Shown: positions 1 to 8,102 of the stretch, one piece after another
How positions within the stretch are numbered: the first letter of the stretch is position 1
Layout: each line of letters begins with the position of its first letter
Assembly: GCA_913053815.1 (NCBI GenBank)
Contig: CAJXGK010000009.1
Coordinates: forward strand, 1-15,498
DNA: 15,498 nt
Direction of reading: 5' to 3'
DNA from: an uncultured Rhodanobacteraceae bacterium
GTDB lineage: Bacteria > Pseudomonadota > Gammaproteobacteria > Xanthomonadales > Rhodanobacteraceae
Notes under the pieces: model-generated
Seen by the model: only the letters and a program-made list of their open reading frames with translations
Told to the model about the DNA's origin: nothing
The model's database searches: none
Program-made: the position numbers and the translations under genes

Positions 1-30
1 CTGGATCCCGGGTCTACGCCCGGGATGACG
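1..30. repeat. Dispersed palindromic repeat, family A, copy 1
   Basis: The core is an inverted repeat with arms ATCCCGGG and CCCGGGAT around the 6-base loop TCTACG, followed by GACG. Near-identical copies lie at 1605-1632 and 1777-1808. A further imperfect hairpin (TCCGGG at 61-66, CCCGGA at 74-79) lies just downstream. This type of short palindrome is scattered in many proteobacterial genomes. No coding role is seen. Confidence 0.85.
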
Positions 31-83
31 AGAAATTTGTCTGTCTACGGACGCTCTGTGTCCGGGATGAAACCCCGGAGCGC

Positions 84-112
84 GTAGGATGTGGTGAGGT
101 ACGAACCGCATC
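84..112. repeat. Dispersed palindromic repeat, family C, copy 1
   Basis: A 29-base unit starting GTAGGATG and ending GCATC, whose ends GATGTGGT and ACCGCATC pair across a 9-base loop with one G-T wobble. It matches the unit at 1903-1931 at all but two positions. Both copies follow the same CCGGAGC box and lie downstream of a family A repeat, so the two sites share a composite arrangement. It directly abuts the antitoxin remnant, whose frame closes at a TGA (95-97) inside the repeat. Confidence 0.8.
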
Positions 113-139
113 GAAGCTTCTCAGGAGGAGCGGGACTTT

Positions 140-238
140 ATGCGGGCGGTGGTGATGGGTCTTGCCGATCTTGATGCTGGACGGGAGCAATCTCTGGAAG
201 AGGCAAAGGGCCGACTCGGGCTGCCAGCTTCGGAGTGA
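140..238 (+). pseudogene. Antitoxin C-terminal remnant (type II toxin-antitoxin)
   Basis: This short frame of 32 codons has a C-terminal sequence (GLADLDAGREQSLEEAKGRL, residues 7-26) of the kind found at the ends of small antitoxins paired with ParE/RelE toxins. The in-frame codons just upstream (SQEERDF) also look antitoxin-like, but the frame closes at a TGA inside a palindromic repeat (84-112), so the DNA-binding N-terminus is missing. AGGAGGAG (123-130) lies nine bases before the ATG and could serve as a ribosome binding site, though it may be coding sequence by origin. The stop overlaps the toxin start (TGATG), the usual antitoxin-toxin coupling. I infer a truncated gene rather than a complete mini-antitoxin; the exact antitoxin family is uncertain. 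Confidence 0.55.
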
Positions 239-549
239 TGTCATTGGCTGAGGTTACCATCGGCTTTGCAGAATCAGCACTTTTCGATCTGGAAGGGACC
301 CGACTTTGGTATGCAGAACAGGGGGTCGCCGATGTCGGGGAAAGGCCTATTGCTGCGATCTTGCAATGAGTCGAGGTACTAGGAAAATATCCTGAGTTGG
401 GTCGAATTGGGCCCGAGTTTGAGCCGGCTTTTTTGCGAGAGTTGATCCAGCCACCGTTTCGTATGGTTTATAGGCATGATCTGGGAAAGATTGGCATCGT
501 GCGCGCCTGGCGCGGTGAGTACTTGTTACGATTGCCAAAGACCCCGTGA
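238..549 (+). pseudogene. ParE/RelE-superfamily toxin, interrupted by an internal TGA
   Basis: Read through one stop, the frame gives 103 codons that look throughout like a ParE/RelE-type mRNA interferase or gyrase toxin: an N-terminal strand and helix (EVTIGFAESALFDLEGTRLW, residues 5-24), the middle helix with KYPELGRIGPEF, and the C-terminal strands LIQPPFRMVYRHD and IGIVRAWRGEYLLRLP. Codon 44 is TGA (367-369), at a site where relatives usually carry Arg; CGA to TGA is a single C-to-T change. The residues after the stop remain in the same frame with good similarity, so the break is a point nonsense mutation and not a frameshift. The start overlaps the antitoxin stop by one base. A 43-residue product would lack the C-terminal catalytic or binding half, so I infer an inactive toxin. 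Whether it was ParE-like or RelE-like cannot be settled here. Confidence 0.75.
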
Positions 550-651
550 GACTCTATCAAGCCTCGTGAAGATAACGCTGAATTGAAGTACCGGATAAGG
601 CTGACGGCGGTTATGGATTGGGGGCAATGTAAATGGCCCATCCCCATCATT

Positions 652-1290
652 TCACGCCAGACCGGGCAGTAGTGCCTTCAGGCCGATCACCATGAACTGC
701 ACCGCGATTGCAGCCAGCATCAAGCCAAGTATCCGGGTGGCGATACGAATGCCGGTCTCGCCCAGGCGAGCTGAAAGTGGTACGGCAACCCGTAAAGTCA
801 AGAATACGGCTAGTGCTACCAGCAGAATGTTGACGACCATGAAAAAATAGCTGCTCACCTGGTGCAGGTTTTGTGCGGTGATGATGACGGCCGAAAGACT
901 CCCCGGTCCCGCCAATAATGGTATCGCCAATGGCACCACGGCGACATCATCTTTTTCCACACCTTCTTCCGTCTCTTCGCTGGTCTGTCGAGTTCGGTTA
1001 GGTCGGCCCTGCAGCATCTGGATCGCCATCATTAGGATCAGCAGACCCCCACCGACTCGGAACGCATTAAGATCGATCCCAAACAAGGCGAGGATCCAGC
1101 GACCCAAAAAGGCTGCGATCAGCAAGGTGATGGCGACGGCAATCGAGGTTACCCGTGAGGTATGGCGTCGCTGCAAGGGGCTTTGGCCATCGGTCATGGC
1201 AACAAAAAGAGGAATGGCACCCAGCGGATTGACGATGGCAAGCAGTGCTACCAGCGATCGCAAAGCGTGGGTAAGTTCCAGTTCGTGCAT
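652..1290 (-). CDS. MarC family integral membrane protein
   Basis: A 212-residue, very hydrophobic protein, close to the usual MarC/YhgN family length. It has about six membrane segments (roughly 8-30, 47-70, 78-94, 117-137, 148-168, 185-207). The two family signatures are present: NPLGAIPLF (21-29) in the first segment and VPLAIPLLAGPG (119-130) in the fourth, in the two-fold pseudo-symmetric arrangement typical of the family. The stretch between them (about 96-116) is charged and probably exposed. The family sits in the inner membrane; its transport substrate is not established, and an early link to multiple antibiotic resistance was not upheld. The gene stands alone, facing away from the repeat-rich gap, with only a weak ribosome binding site (GGCAACG). 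The family assignment is firm; the function is not. Confidence 0.93.
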   Translation of the reverse strand: MHELELTHALRSLVALLAIVNPLGAIPLFVAMTDGQSPLQRRHTSRVTSIAVAITLLIAAFLGRWILALFGIDLNAFRVGGGLLILMMAIQMLQGRPNRTRQTSEETEEGVEKDDVAVVPLAIPLLAGPGSLSAVIITAQNLHQVSSYFFMVVNILLVALAVFLTLRVAVPLSARLGETGIRIATRILGLMLAAIAVQFMVIGLKALLPGLA

Positions 1291-1413
1291 GGCGTTGCCG
1301 ATAGTTTTGCTTGGACCAGAAAGGTCTTAAAGACTAGCAGGTTAAGGGCGATAACGGGATGTCGGAGTTGGCATCGTGAAGAAATAGTATGTACCTATAT
1401 TGCGCAAACGTGA

Positions 1414-1435
1414 TGACACGACAGAAGTTGTGTCA
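1414..1435. other. Perfect hairpin or operator-like palindrome
   Basis: TGACACGAC and GTTGTGTCA pair over nine bases, with one G-T wobble, around the 4-base loop AGAA. A tandem repeat of ACCGGGTTT overlaps its last base and ends in a short T run. It lies about 125 bases upstream of the MarC start. It does not resemble the three repeat families nearby. It could be a transcription factor site or a transcript hairpin; the sequence alone does not decide. Confidence 0.45.
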
Positions 1436-1604
1436 CCGGGTTTACCGGGTTTTTCGAGCGTAATGCTTCATCCTGTTTGAAGTATTTTATTCAGAGACTG
1501 TTTTGCGTAGATAACTTTCTGCAGAGACTCCCACAGTGGATAGACTGCTGTTAGCAGCGTCCATGGACATGTAGCTCGTTTGTTTCGCTGTAGACACCCA
1601 TACC

Positions 1605-1632
1605 GGATCCCGGGTCTACGCTTGGGATGACG
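1605..1632. repeat. Dispersed palindromic repeat, family A, copy 2
   Basis: Same core as 1-30, but the right arm reads CTTGGGAT instead of CCCGGGAT. The changes keep pairing through G-T wobbles, which points to structure being conserved at the RNA level or to recent divergence from a paired ancestor. Confidence 0.75.
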
Positions 1633-1661
1633 AAATTTTTTATGGTGCCCGTAACCCTTCC

Positions 1662-1689
1662 CGTCATTCCCGCGCAGGCGGGAATCCAG
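1662..1689. repeat. Dispersed palindromic repeat, family B, copy 1
   Basis: The arms ATTCCCGC and GCGGGAAT pair perfectly around the loop GCAG, flanked by CGTC and CCAG. The second copy lies at 2047-2071. This element, often written as CGTCATTCCCGCG followed by its inverse, is widespread in proteobacteria. Confidence 0.85.
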
Positions 1690-1776
1690 TGCAGGAGGGT
1701 ATGACCACGGAGTGGGCATTCGTAGTTGTTTGCTTATCTCGTAACCGACAGACTATCTTGCAGCAACGATGGCCCG

Positions 1777-1808
1777 CTGGATCCCGGGTCTACGCCCGGG
1801 ATGACGGG
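1777..1808. repeat. Dispersed palindromic repeat, family A, copy 3
   Basis: Identical to the copy at 1-30 over its whole 30 bases (CTGGATCCCGGG start, GGGATGACG end). It is followed about 95 bases later by a family C unit, the same order as at 1-112. Confidence 0.85.
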
Positions 1809-1902
1809 ATTCTTATTTGCTGACACGGCGCTGTGGTGTCACCCACTTGCGGATGCTGCGTCCAGAGTGACGAGCTTTCCCCATCTGCGCTGGCCGGAGC
1901 CC

Positions 1903-1931
1903 GTAGGATGCGGTGAGGTACGAACTGCATC
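1903..1931. repeat. Dispersed palindromic repeat, family C, copy 2
   Basis: A 29-base unit with ends GATGCGGT and ACTGCATC. Compared with the copy at 84-112 it has two base changes, and in each copy one arm position is a G-T wobble, so the stem is kept. It is preceded by CCGGAGC, as in the first copy. Confidence 0.8.
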
Positions 1932-2046
1932 CATCGAGACTATTTCTTCGCCGCGCATGGTCCACCCTGCCGGTCGCCCTATGGGATTTGCCCTGGCCCC
2001 ACACCGCAAACCACGGTAATGAACAAGCGTACCGCTACCCATTCAT

Positions 2047-2071
2047 CATTCCCGCGCAGGCGGGAATCCAG
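2047..2071. repeat. Dispersed palindromic repeat, family B, copy 2
   Basis: Same perfect 8-base arms and GCAG loop as 1662-1689. It begins 36 bases past the aceK stop on the transcript side, where it would form a stable hairpin at the 3' end of the aceK mRNA. No T run follows, so it is not a standard terminator. Confidence 0.8.
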
Positions 2072-2106
2072 TACCACCAGCCATAACCAGGCCTGAGCAT
2101 TCGATT

Positions 2107-3837
2107 TCAATAGCCTGGCAAGCGCGCCGCCTCTGGATAGGGCGACACATCGAGATATTCCCCATTGGCAAGGCGCGTCTGCAGGACCTGCCACCAGGCC
2201 GGGTCGAACAACTCGCCATGGACCTTCTGCAACGCCTCGCGCAAGAATGTGGGTAAACCGAGAAAGTGCGGAAACAGCTCCGGAAAGACATCGCTGTCAC
2301 GGGCTGAAACCCATTCATCCAAAGGACGAAGTTCGTCCTCATCGTAACCCTTCGGCAACTTTCGGAAGCGACATTGGTCGATCAAGCACAATTCGTCATA
2401 GTCATAGAAGATGGCCCGGCCATTACGCGAAATACCAAAATTTTTCAGCAACAGATCACCGGGGAAGATATGACTACGGGCTAGATCCTTGATGGCCTGA
2501 CCGTAGTCAAGTACGGCTCGTAGTGCATCCGCCGCAAGAACCTCACGTACATACAGGTTAAGCGGCCGCAAGCGGCGTTCAATGTAGCAATGTTTCAGCA
2601 GCAGGTCTTCCCCAACAATTGCCGTCGTGGCCTTGCAGGACTCGCACAATTCGCGCCGCAGTGGTTCAGAAAAATACTCCAGGGGAATACGTAGGTCACG
2701 AAATTCCTGCGCATCAACCAGCCGTCCGATTCGATCGTAGTGGAATACCAAACGGTATTTTTCTTCGACCTGACGCCGCCCCGTATCCTTGGGGTAGGCA
2801 AAACGATCACGGATGACCTTGATCACCACCGGATGTGAGGGGGGCGTAAACACCACCATCACCATGCCGCGATCCCCATCGGCATGCACCATCTGCTCCC
2901 CGGGATACCGTGCCAGGTAACGCTGTAATTCGCAGTAACGTTCAGTTTTGCCCTGCTTAGCTCGACCGAGAACGGTGTAAAGCTCGCTGACCGGCTTGTG
3001 TGGCAACAGCCCGGCGAGCAAACCCACGACTGCGTCCACGGTCTCTAGATCGACATGAAAATGGCTGCGCGCATAGCCGAACAGTACCGAGATCTGTTCC
3101 ACCTTGGTCAGCAAGGCGTGCACACGCACTCCATCGGCAGCACTGACTAGCGCCACCACACATAACTGTTGCCGGTTCGGCCAGCGGGCGGTTCCCACCA
3201 GATAAGCGCGACGCTCGCGATAAAAAACCTGCGGTAGGATCTGCAGAAACCGTGGCAGCGGATCCCAGCGATCCTGCATCGCCCGGCCCAGCACCTCGGC
3301 ACCATGACATATATCCGTATAACCGTTGGCAAAGGGAAAGTCCTCCAACAACTTGGTACAAATCGATGCGATATCGCCAGCTAGCGGATACCACTGCAAG
3401 TTCGGCAGCAGGGCGCTGCCATCATCATGAGCATCGCTTAGAGCCACAAATTCAATACGTCTGTCCACCCCCGAAATTTGCAGAACTTGTCGCGATAACG
3501 AGTTAAAATAGGTTCTCGCTAAGGCCCGGTCACGTAGTGTGGCGGTTCGCGCAGCATACTCACTGTGCATCGCCCACAGGCCACGAGCCCGGATGCGTTC
3601 ATCCAGTAGCAGCTCAAGTCGCCCCATGGTCTCGCCTATGCATGCTTCGTACAGGTCAATACGGGCTACGGCATCGGCATGGGCAAAACGCCAATCGCAA
3701 TGTTCAAAACAACGCCGTGCCCGGCGGGTAATATCGGCGAAGCGCTCGTTATAATCCAGGAAGCCATCGAGTATCAGCGCAGCACCCCGCGCATACAAAC
3801 TCTTCGTGCGAGATGGTGCGGTCACATCATGATCCAT
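2107..3837 (-). CDS. aceK: Isocitrate dehydrogenase kinase/phosphatase AceK
   Basis: A 576-residue protein, against 578 in E. coli. AceK phosphorylates a serine of NADP-isocitrate dehydrogenase to shut it off, and removes the phosphate again, directing isocitrate into the glyoxylate bypass or the Krebs cycle; it is cytosolic. The N-terminal regulatory half covers about 1-315. The kinase-like half shows the ATP-binding lysine K340 (in HPVVIKVIRDRF), the catalytic loop FPGDLLLKNFG with D461, and the metal-binding FYDYDE with D479 and D481; all are displaced by four from E. coli K336, D457 and D475/D477. The frame is intact. It is divergent from its substrate gene icd across 113 bp. No aceA or aceB is seen in the window, unlike the enteric aceBAK operon. 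The ribosome binding site is weak (AGG about ten bases before the ATG). Confidence 0.97.
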   Translation of the reverse strand: MDHDVTAPSRTKSLYARGAALILDGFLDYNERFADITRRARRCFEHCDWRFAHADAVARIDLYEACIGETMGRLELLLDERIRARGLWAMHSEYAARTATLRDRALARTYFNSLSRQVLQISGVDRRIEFVALSDAHDDGSALLPNLQWYPLAGDIASICTKLLEDFPFANGYTDICHGAEVLGRAMQDRWDPLPRFLQILPQVFYRERRAYLVGTARWPNRQQLCVVALVSAADGVRVHALLTKVEQISVLFGYARSHFHVDLETVDAVVGLLAGLLPHKPVSELYTVLGRAKQGKTERYCELQRYLARYPGEQMVHADGDRGMVMVVFTPPSHPVVIKVIRDRFAYPKDTGRRQVEEKYRLVFHYDRIGRLVDAQEFRDLRIPLEYFSEPLRRELCESCKATTAIVGEDLLLKHCYIERRLRPLNLYVREVLAADALRAVLDYGQAIKDLARSHIFPGDLLLKNFGISRNGRAIFYDYDELCLIDQCRFRKLPKGYDEDELRPLDEWVSARDSDVFPELFPHFLGLPTFLREALQKVHGELFDPAWWQVLQTRLANGEYLDVSPYPEAARLPGY

Positions 3838-3950
3838 GGTGATAGCCTAGCAGCCCCCGCTTTCCCAGCGCCTTGTGAACCGCGACAATAGAGCGTTCCT
3901 TCCCTATCGCGGCCATCCTACCGCTTCGCTTTACTTTCGGGAGACTTTAT
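3838..3950. promoter_or_regulatory. Shared divergent promoter region of aceK and icd
   Basis: The 113 bases between the two start codons must hold promoters in both directions. GGGAG (3930-3934) is a good ribosome binding site for icd. I could not find a convincing sigma70 pair on either strand, so the promoters may need an activator. The arrangement allows one regulator to set the ratio of kinase/phosphatase to enzyme. Confidence 0.5.
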
Positions 3951-5279
<1,329 letters not shown>

Positions 5280-5378
5280 TAAGCCCCGGCAGATTGCGAT
5301 CCGCGCGGAATTCATGACCAGTCCGCGCGATTCGTATTTCGGACCCCATCATGGTCCGCTTGAATATTTGGAGTTTCT

Positions 5379-6098
5379 ATGCAAAAAACCGCCATCCTCG
5401 TCGACGGTGCCTATTTTCTGGCCCGTTTCCGCAAGGTCTATGATGATCGTGACGCCAACGATGCCCGTAGTGTTGCCCGGGCTCTGTTCAGCATGGCACT
5501 GGAACACGTCAAGGCCCAGGAACGACCACGTGATGCGCTGTACCGTATTTTTTTCTATGATTGCGCGCCACTGAAGCGTAGCTTCGAGCGTCCAGTCAGT
5601 GGCGATATGATCGATTTCGGTCGCAGCGCTTCAGCTGAATTCCGCCGCGAACTGCACTATGAACTGCGTCGCCAACGCAAGATGGCCCTACGCCTTGGGC
5701 GACTGGCGGAACGTGGCGAGTGGTTGCTCAAACGCTACACCCTGCAAGAGCTACGGGCCGGCCGTATGCATTGGAATGAGTTGCGTGACGAACACTTCGA
5801 ACTCGATATCCGTCAGACCCAGGTCGATGTAATGATCGGCCTTGACATTGCCAGCTTGGCCTACAAACGTCTAGTTGATCAGATGATTCTGGTTACCGGC
5901 GATACCGATTTCGTTCCCGCCGCAAAACTGGCCCGGATGGAGGGTATTGATGTGATTCTCGACCCCATGTGGCAAGGGGTCTCGCCAGAACTGCACGAGC
6001 ACATTGACGGCATGCAATCCGTCTGCCCGCGCCCCGGATCAAGCCATGCGCGTTCCTTCGACAATCCGGACAAGGATCATGCGTACGAGCCTAGATAA
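5379..6098 (+). CDS. NYN domain (PIN-like) putative ribonuclease
   Basis: A 239-residue protein with the acidic cluster of the NYN/LabA (DUF88) branch of PIN-like nucleases: D9 in AILVDGAYF, D150 and D156 in QVDVMIGLDIA, and D175 and D177 in VTGDTDFVPAAK. These usually bind Mg2+ for RNA cleavage. A basic and helical insertion (about 85-135, many Arg and Lys) lies between the first and second acidic motifs and could bind nucleic acid. The tail after residue 215 is polar and probably disordered. GGAG (5370-5373) is suitably placed before the ATG. It is 99 bases downstream of icd, too far and too unlike in function to claim an operon. A small hairpin (GGACC at 5341, GGTCC at 5353) lies in its leader. 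The target RNA is unknown; the family has roles in RNA turnover and sometimes in defence. Confidence 0.88.
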   Translation: MQKTAILVDGAYFLARFRKVYDDRDANDARSVARALFSMALEHVKAQERPRDALYRIFFYDCAPLKRSFERPVSGDMIDFGRSASAEFRRELHYELRRQRKMALRLGRLAERGEWLLKRYTLQELRAGRMHWNELRDEHFELDIRQTQVDVMIGLDIASLAYKRLVDQMILVTGDTDFVPAAKLARMEGIDVILDPMWQGVSPELHEHIDGMQSVCPRPGSSHARSFDNPDKDHAYEPR

Positions 6099-6166
6099 AC
6101 GTCCTGTAAGACGTGCGAATCCAGAGTTTGATGTCCTTCGGTTTTCAGCCTAACACTGTTTTATGC

Positions 6167-6340
6167 CTAGCTGATGCCGCCCTTCAGCCCCGTGGACAAA
6201 CTGGCTCGCACTAGCCATTCCGGACTGAACTCGTCATAGGCGACCCCGATGGTTCCACCGGCCCGATACCGTACGCTCGGGGTGAAGCCTTGGGCCATCT
6301 GCTCACCGTTGACAGGCAAGGAGATGTCCCGCTCTGCCCA
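6167..6340 (-). pseudogene. Decayed coding remnant, family not recognised
   Basis: Fifty-seven codons run open to a TAG at 6167-6169, bounded upstream by another TAG (6341-6343). The translation has a protein-like, alternating pattern (LPVNGEQMAQGFTPSVRYRA, then GGTIGVAYDEFSPEWLVRAS) ending LKGGIS, which resembles beta-strands of an outer-membrane or secreted protein. A separate frame just upstream (MGLGAGPVQRNNQVTVFDVE onward) could be the preceding part after a frameshift. I do not recognise the family. The call of a broken gene is an inference from composition. Confidence 0.35.
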
Positions 6341-6579
6341 CTATCCAGCAAACGACTGACGGCTACCGCACTGCATAGGCCTGTCTACAGAACTCCACAT
6401 CGAAGACCGTAACCTGGTTATTCCTCTGTACTGGACCCGCACCCAAGCCCATTGTCGAATCACTCGTATGCCCCCCATTTGTACCCCTTGCAACCGGCTT
6501 GGCAAAACTCAGGACGCATCACCATTAAGCGAGTGGTAAAACATCTGTACAGCACAACCAGTTATGCTGAAAAGATGGC

Positions 6580-6608
6580 TTGCACAGTGCGCCATCCAAG
6601 CGGATAAC
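6580..6608 (+). promoter_or_regulatory. Weak candidate promoter for the exporter operon
   Basis: TTGCAC (6580-6585) and GATAAC (6603-6608) are 17 bases apart, the optimal sigma70 spacing, but match the consensus at only three and four of six positions. It lies about 95 bases before the start of the first exporter gene. It is the best pair I could see, not a firm call. Confidence 0.2.
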
Positions 6609-6779
6609 CCAAGTGCCTGTTTACCCATGTATTTTCAGTTTGGATGACGTCTGCATTATGATTCCCCCAGCGCTTCAATCGGTATTTTGCTCCCGGCTCA
6701 GTCATGGCTGATTGGCGTTCTGCGGCTCGCGGTTTTCTGGCCAGCGTTTTTGCTCTGCTTCTGGCCGGATGCGCAAGCG

Positions 6780-6787
6780 CCCCCCCC
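6780..6787. repeat. C8 homopolymer tract (in frame)
   Basis: Eight C directly after the lipobox cysteine codon of the outer-membrane factor gene, encoding part of SAPPV. It is in frame as given. A one-base slip here would leave only a signal peptide and destroy the protein. Confidence 0.9.
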
Positions 6788-7448
6788 GTGCCACAGCTGA
6801 ATGTTACGCTGCCCAACACGTGGCGTCTCAACTCACCGACTGAGCGACTCGGCCCGGCCCCGGATCTGCGCAGCTGGTGGAGTATCTTCCATGACGCTGA
6901 TATGGAACGACTGGTCAAACAGGTGCTGGCACAGAATCTGGGTATTCGTGCCGCCGCTGAGCGTTTGGCTGCTGCCCGTTCGCTAGAAACTACTGCCCTG
7001 GGGTCATTCCGTCCCACAGTCGGCATCCAGAGCGGGGCCACCCCAACACCTGGCGCTACGCGCAGTTATTATCAGATCAACTTCGATGCTAGCTGGCAGC
7101 TTGGCCTGTTCGGGCGCAGCACCAGCAGCGCTCGGATTGCCGCTGGCAACGCCCAACTGGCCAGGGCCGATCTCAGTGCTGCACGGGTCGCCGTGGTGGC
7201 CGAATCTGTGCGCGACTACCTGAACCTCCGGGCGGCCCAACAGCGGGTTCGGATGCAGCAGCACCTGGTTGATCTGCAACGCCACCAGCTAACCCTGCAG
7301 AAGGTGCTGGTTGCTGAACACCTGCGTAACCCCAGCCGCCTCGCCCAAGCCCAGGCAGTACTCGGGACGCAGATCACCGCCAGCGCCGAGGCCCATGCGG
7401 CCGTACAGATTGCCGCACAGAAAATCGCCCTGCTGCTCGGTCATGTCG

Positions 7449-7456
7449 CCCCCCCC
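7449..7456. repeat. C8 homopolymer tract at the frameshift
   Basis: Eight C in the context TCGCCCCCCCCGGTGG. The reading frame of the outer-membrane factor shifts by -1 exactly here; nine C would restore it. Confidence 0.9.
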
Positions 7457-8102
7457 GGTGGTTGTATCAGCCTGCCCCGTCACCCCGTCCTACCCGTTTC
7501 GCGGTTGCGGTACTGCCGGCCAATCTGCTACGTACCCGCCCGGACGTGCAGCGGGCCGAAGCCAAGGTGCTCAAGGCAGCCGGAGAGGCGGGCATTGCCC
7601 AGGCCGACCTGTATCCGCACTTGGCTCTCGGGGCCGGACTGAGTTGGTCGATGAGCCAGGTCGGCGGTCACCTACTGACCTCCTCGGCGATCCCTTTCTT
7701 TGGGCCACTGATCAATCTGCCCCTGTTCGATTGGGGGGAGCGTCACGCGGCACTGCGCGCTCGCAATCACCTGCTGCAGGCGGCGTTGCTTGATTATCGA
7801 CAGACTGTTTACACCGCCGTTGCCGAAACCGAGATGGCCCTGGCCCGTCTGCATGCCGCCCAAGTCCGTGCCGCACGCAGCACTCTGCAGGTACAAGCCA
7901 TGCACCGTGTAGCCCATGCTGCCGCAGTGCGCAACCAGCTCGGACTCAACAGTGGCCTGGCGCTCGACCAGGCCCGTACCGCTCTGCTCAAAGCAGAACT
8001 CGCGGCCAACCAGGCACGCACTACCGCAGGAGTAAACCTGGTCGCTCTATACAAGGCACTTGGTGGGGCGGCACTTCCATCGATGCGAACCAAGACCCGC
8101 CG

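Larger units (their letters stand above)
1291..2106. other. Gene-free gap carrying dispersed palindromic repeats
   Basis: About 800 bases between marC-like and aceK hold no convincing gene. The content is a hairpin at 1414-1435, a tandem pair of ACCGGGTTT (1435-1452), and five palindromic repeats of three families (1605-1632, 1662-1689, 1777-1808, 1903-1931, 2047-2071). Open frames here merely translate the repeats, for example the well-known spurious peptide containing DSRLRGND. The gap presumably also contains the promoter for the MarC gene, but I cannot place one. Confidence 0.8.
6099..6703. other. Gene-poor region between the NYN gene and the exporter
   Basis: No intact gene is visible. 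On the minus strand at 6167-6340 there is a stretch that reads like protein, and a further possible fragment in another frame upstream (about 6370-6460). The right part (6450-6700) is presumably the exporter promoter region. Coding signals on the plus strand are absent. Confidence 0.6.

Noticed and set aside
878..1330. Plus-strand open frame antisense to the MarC gene
   Set aside because: The MarC frame on the other strand has clear family motifs and membrane pattern; this one is its shadow.
1468..1719. Minus-strand open frame containing LDSRLRGNDG
   Set aside because: It is a translation of the family B and A palindromes, a well-known source of false genes. No ribosome binding site or protein similarity is seen.
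1726..2019. Plus-strand open frame of 97 codons
   Set aside because: It crosses family A and C repeats and its codons follow the repeat sequence, not a protein pattern.
1..2106. CRISPR-like array
   Set aside because: The repeats are few, of three families, palindromic, and unevenly spaced with no uniform spacers.
1979..2194. Second open frame with LDSRLRGND
   Set aside because: It is also a translation of a family B repeat, running into the end of aceK.
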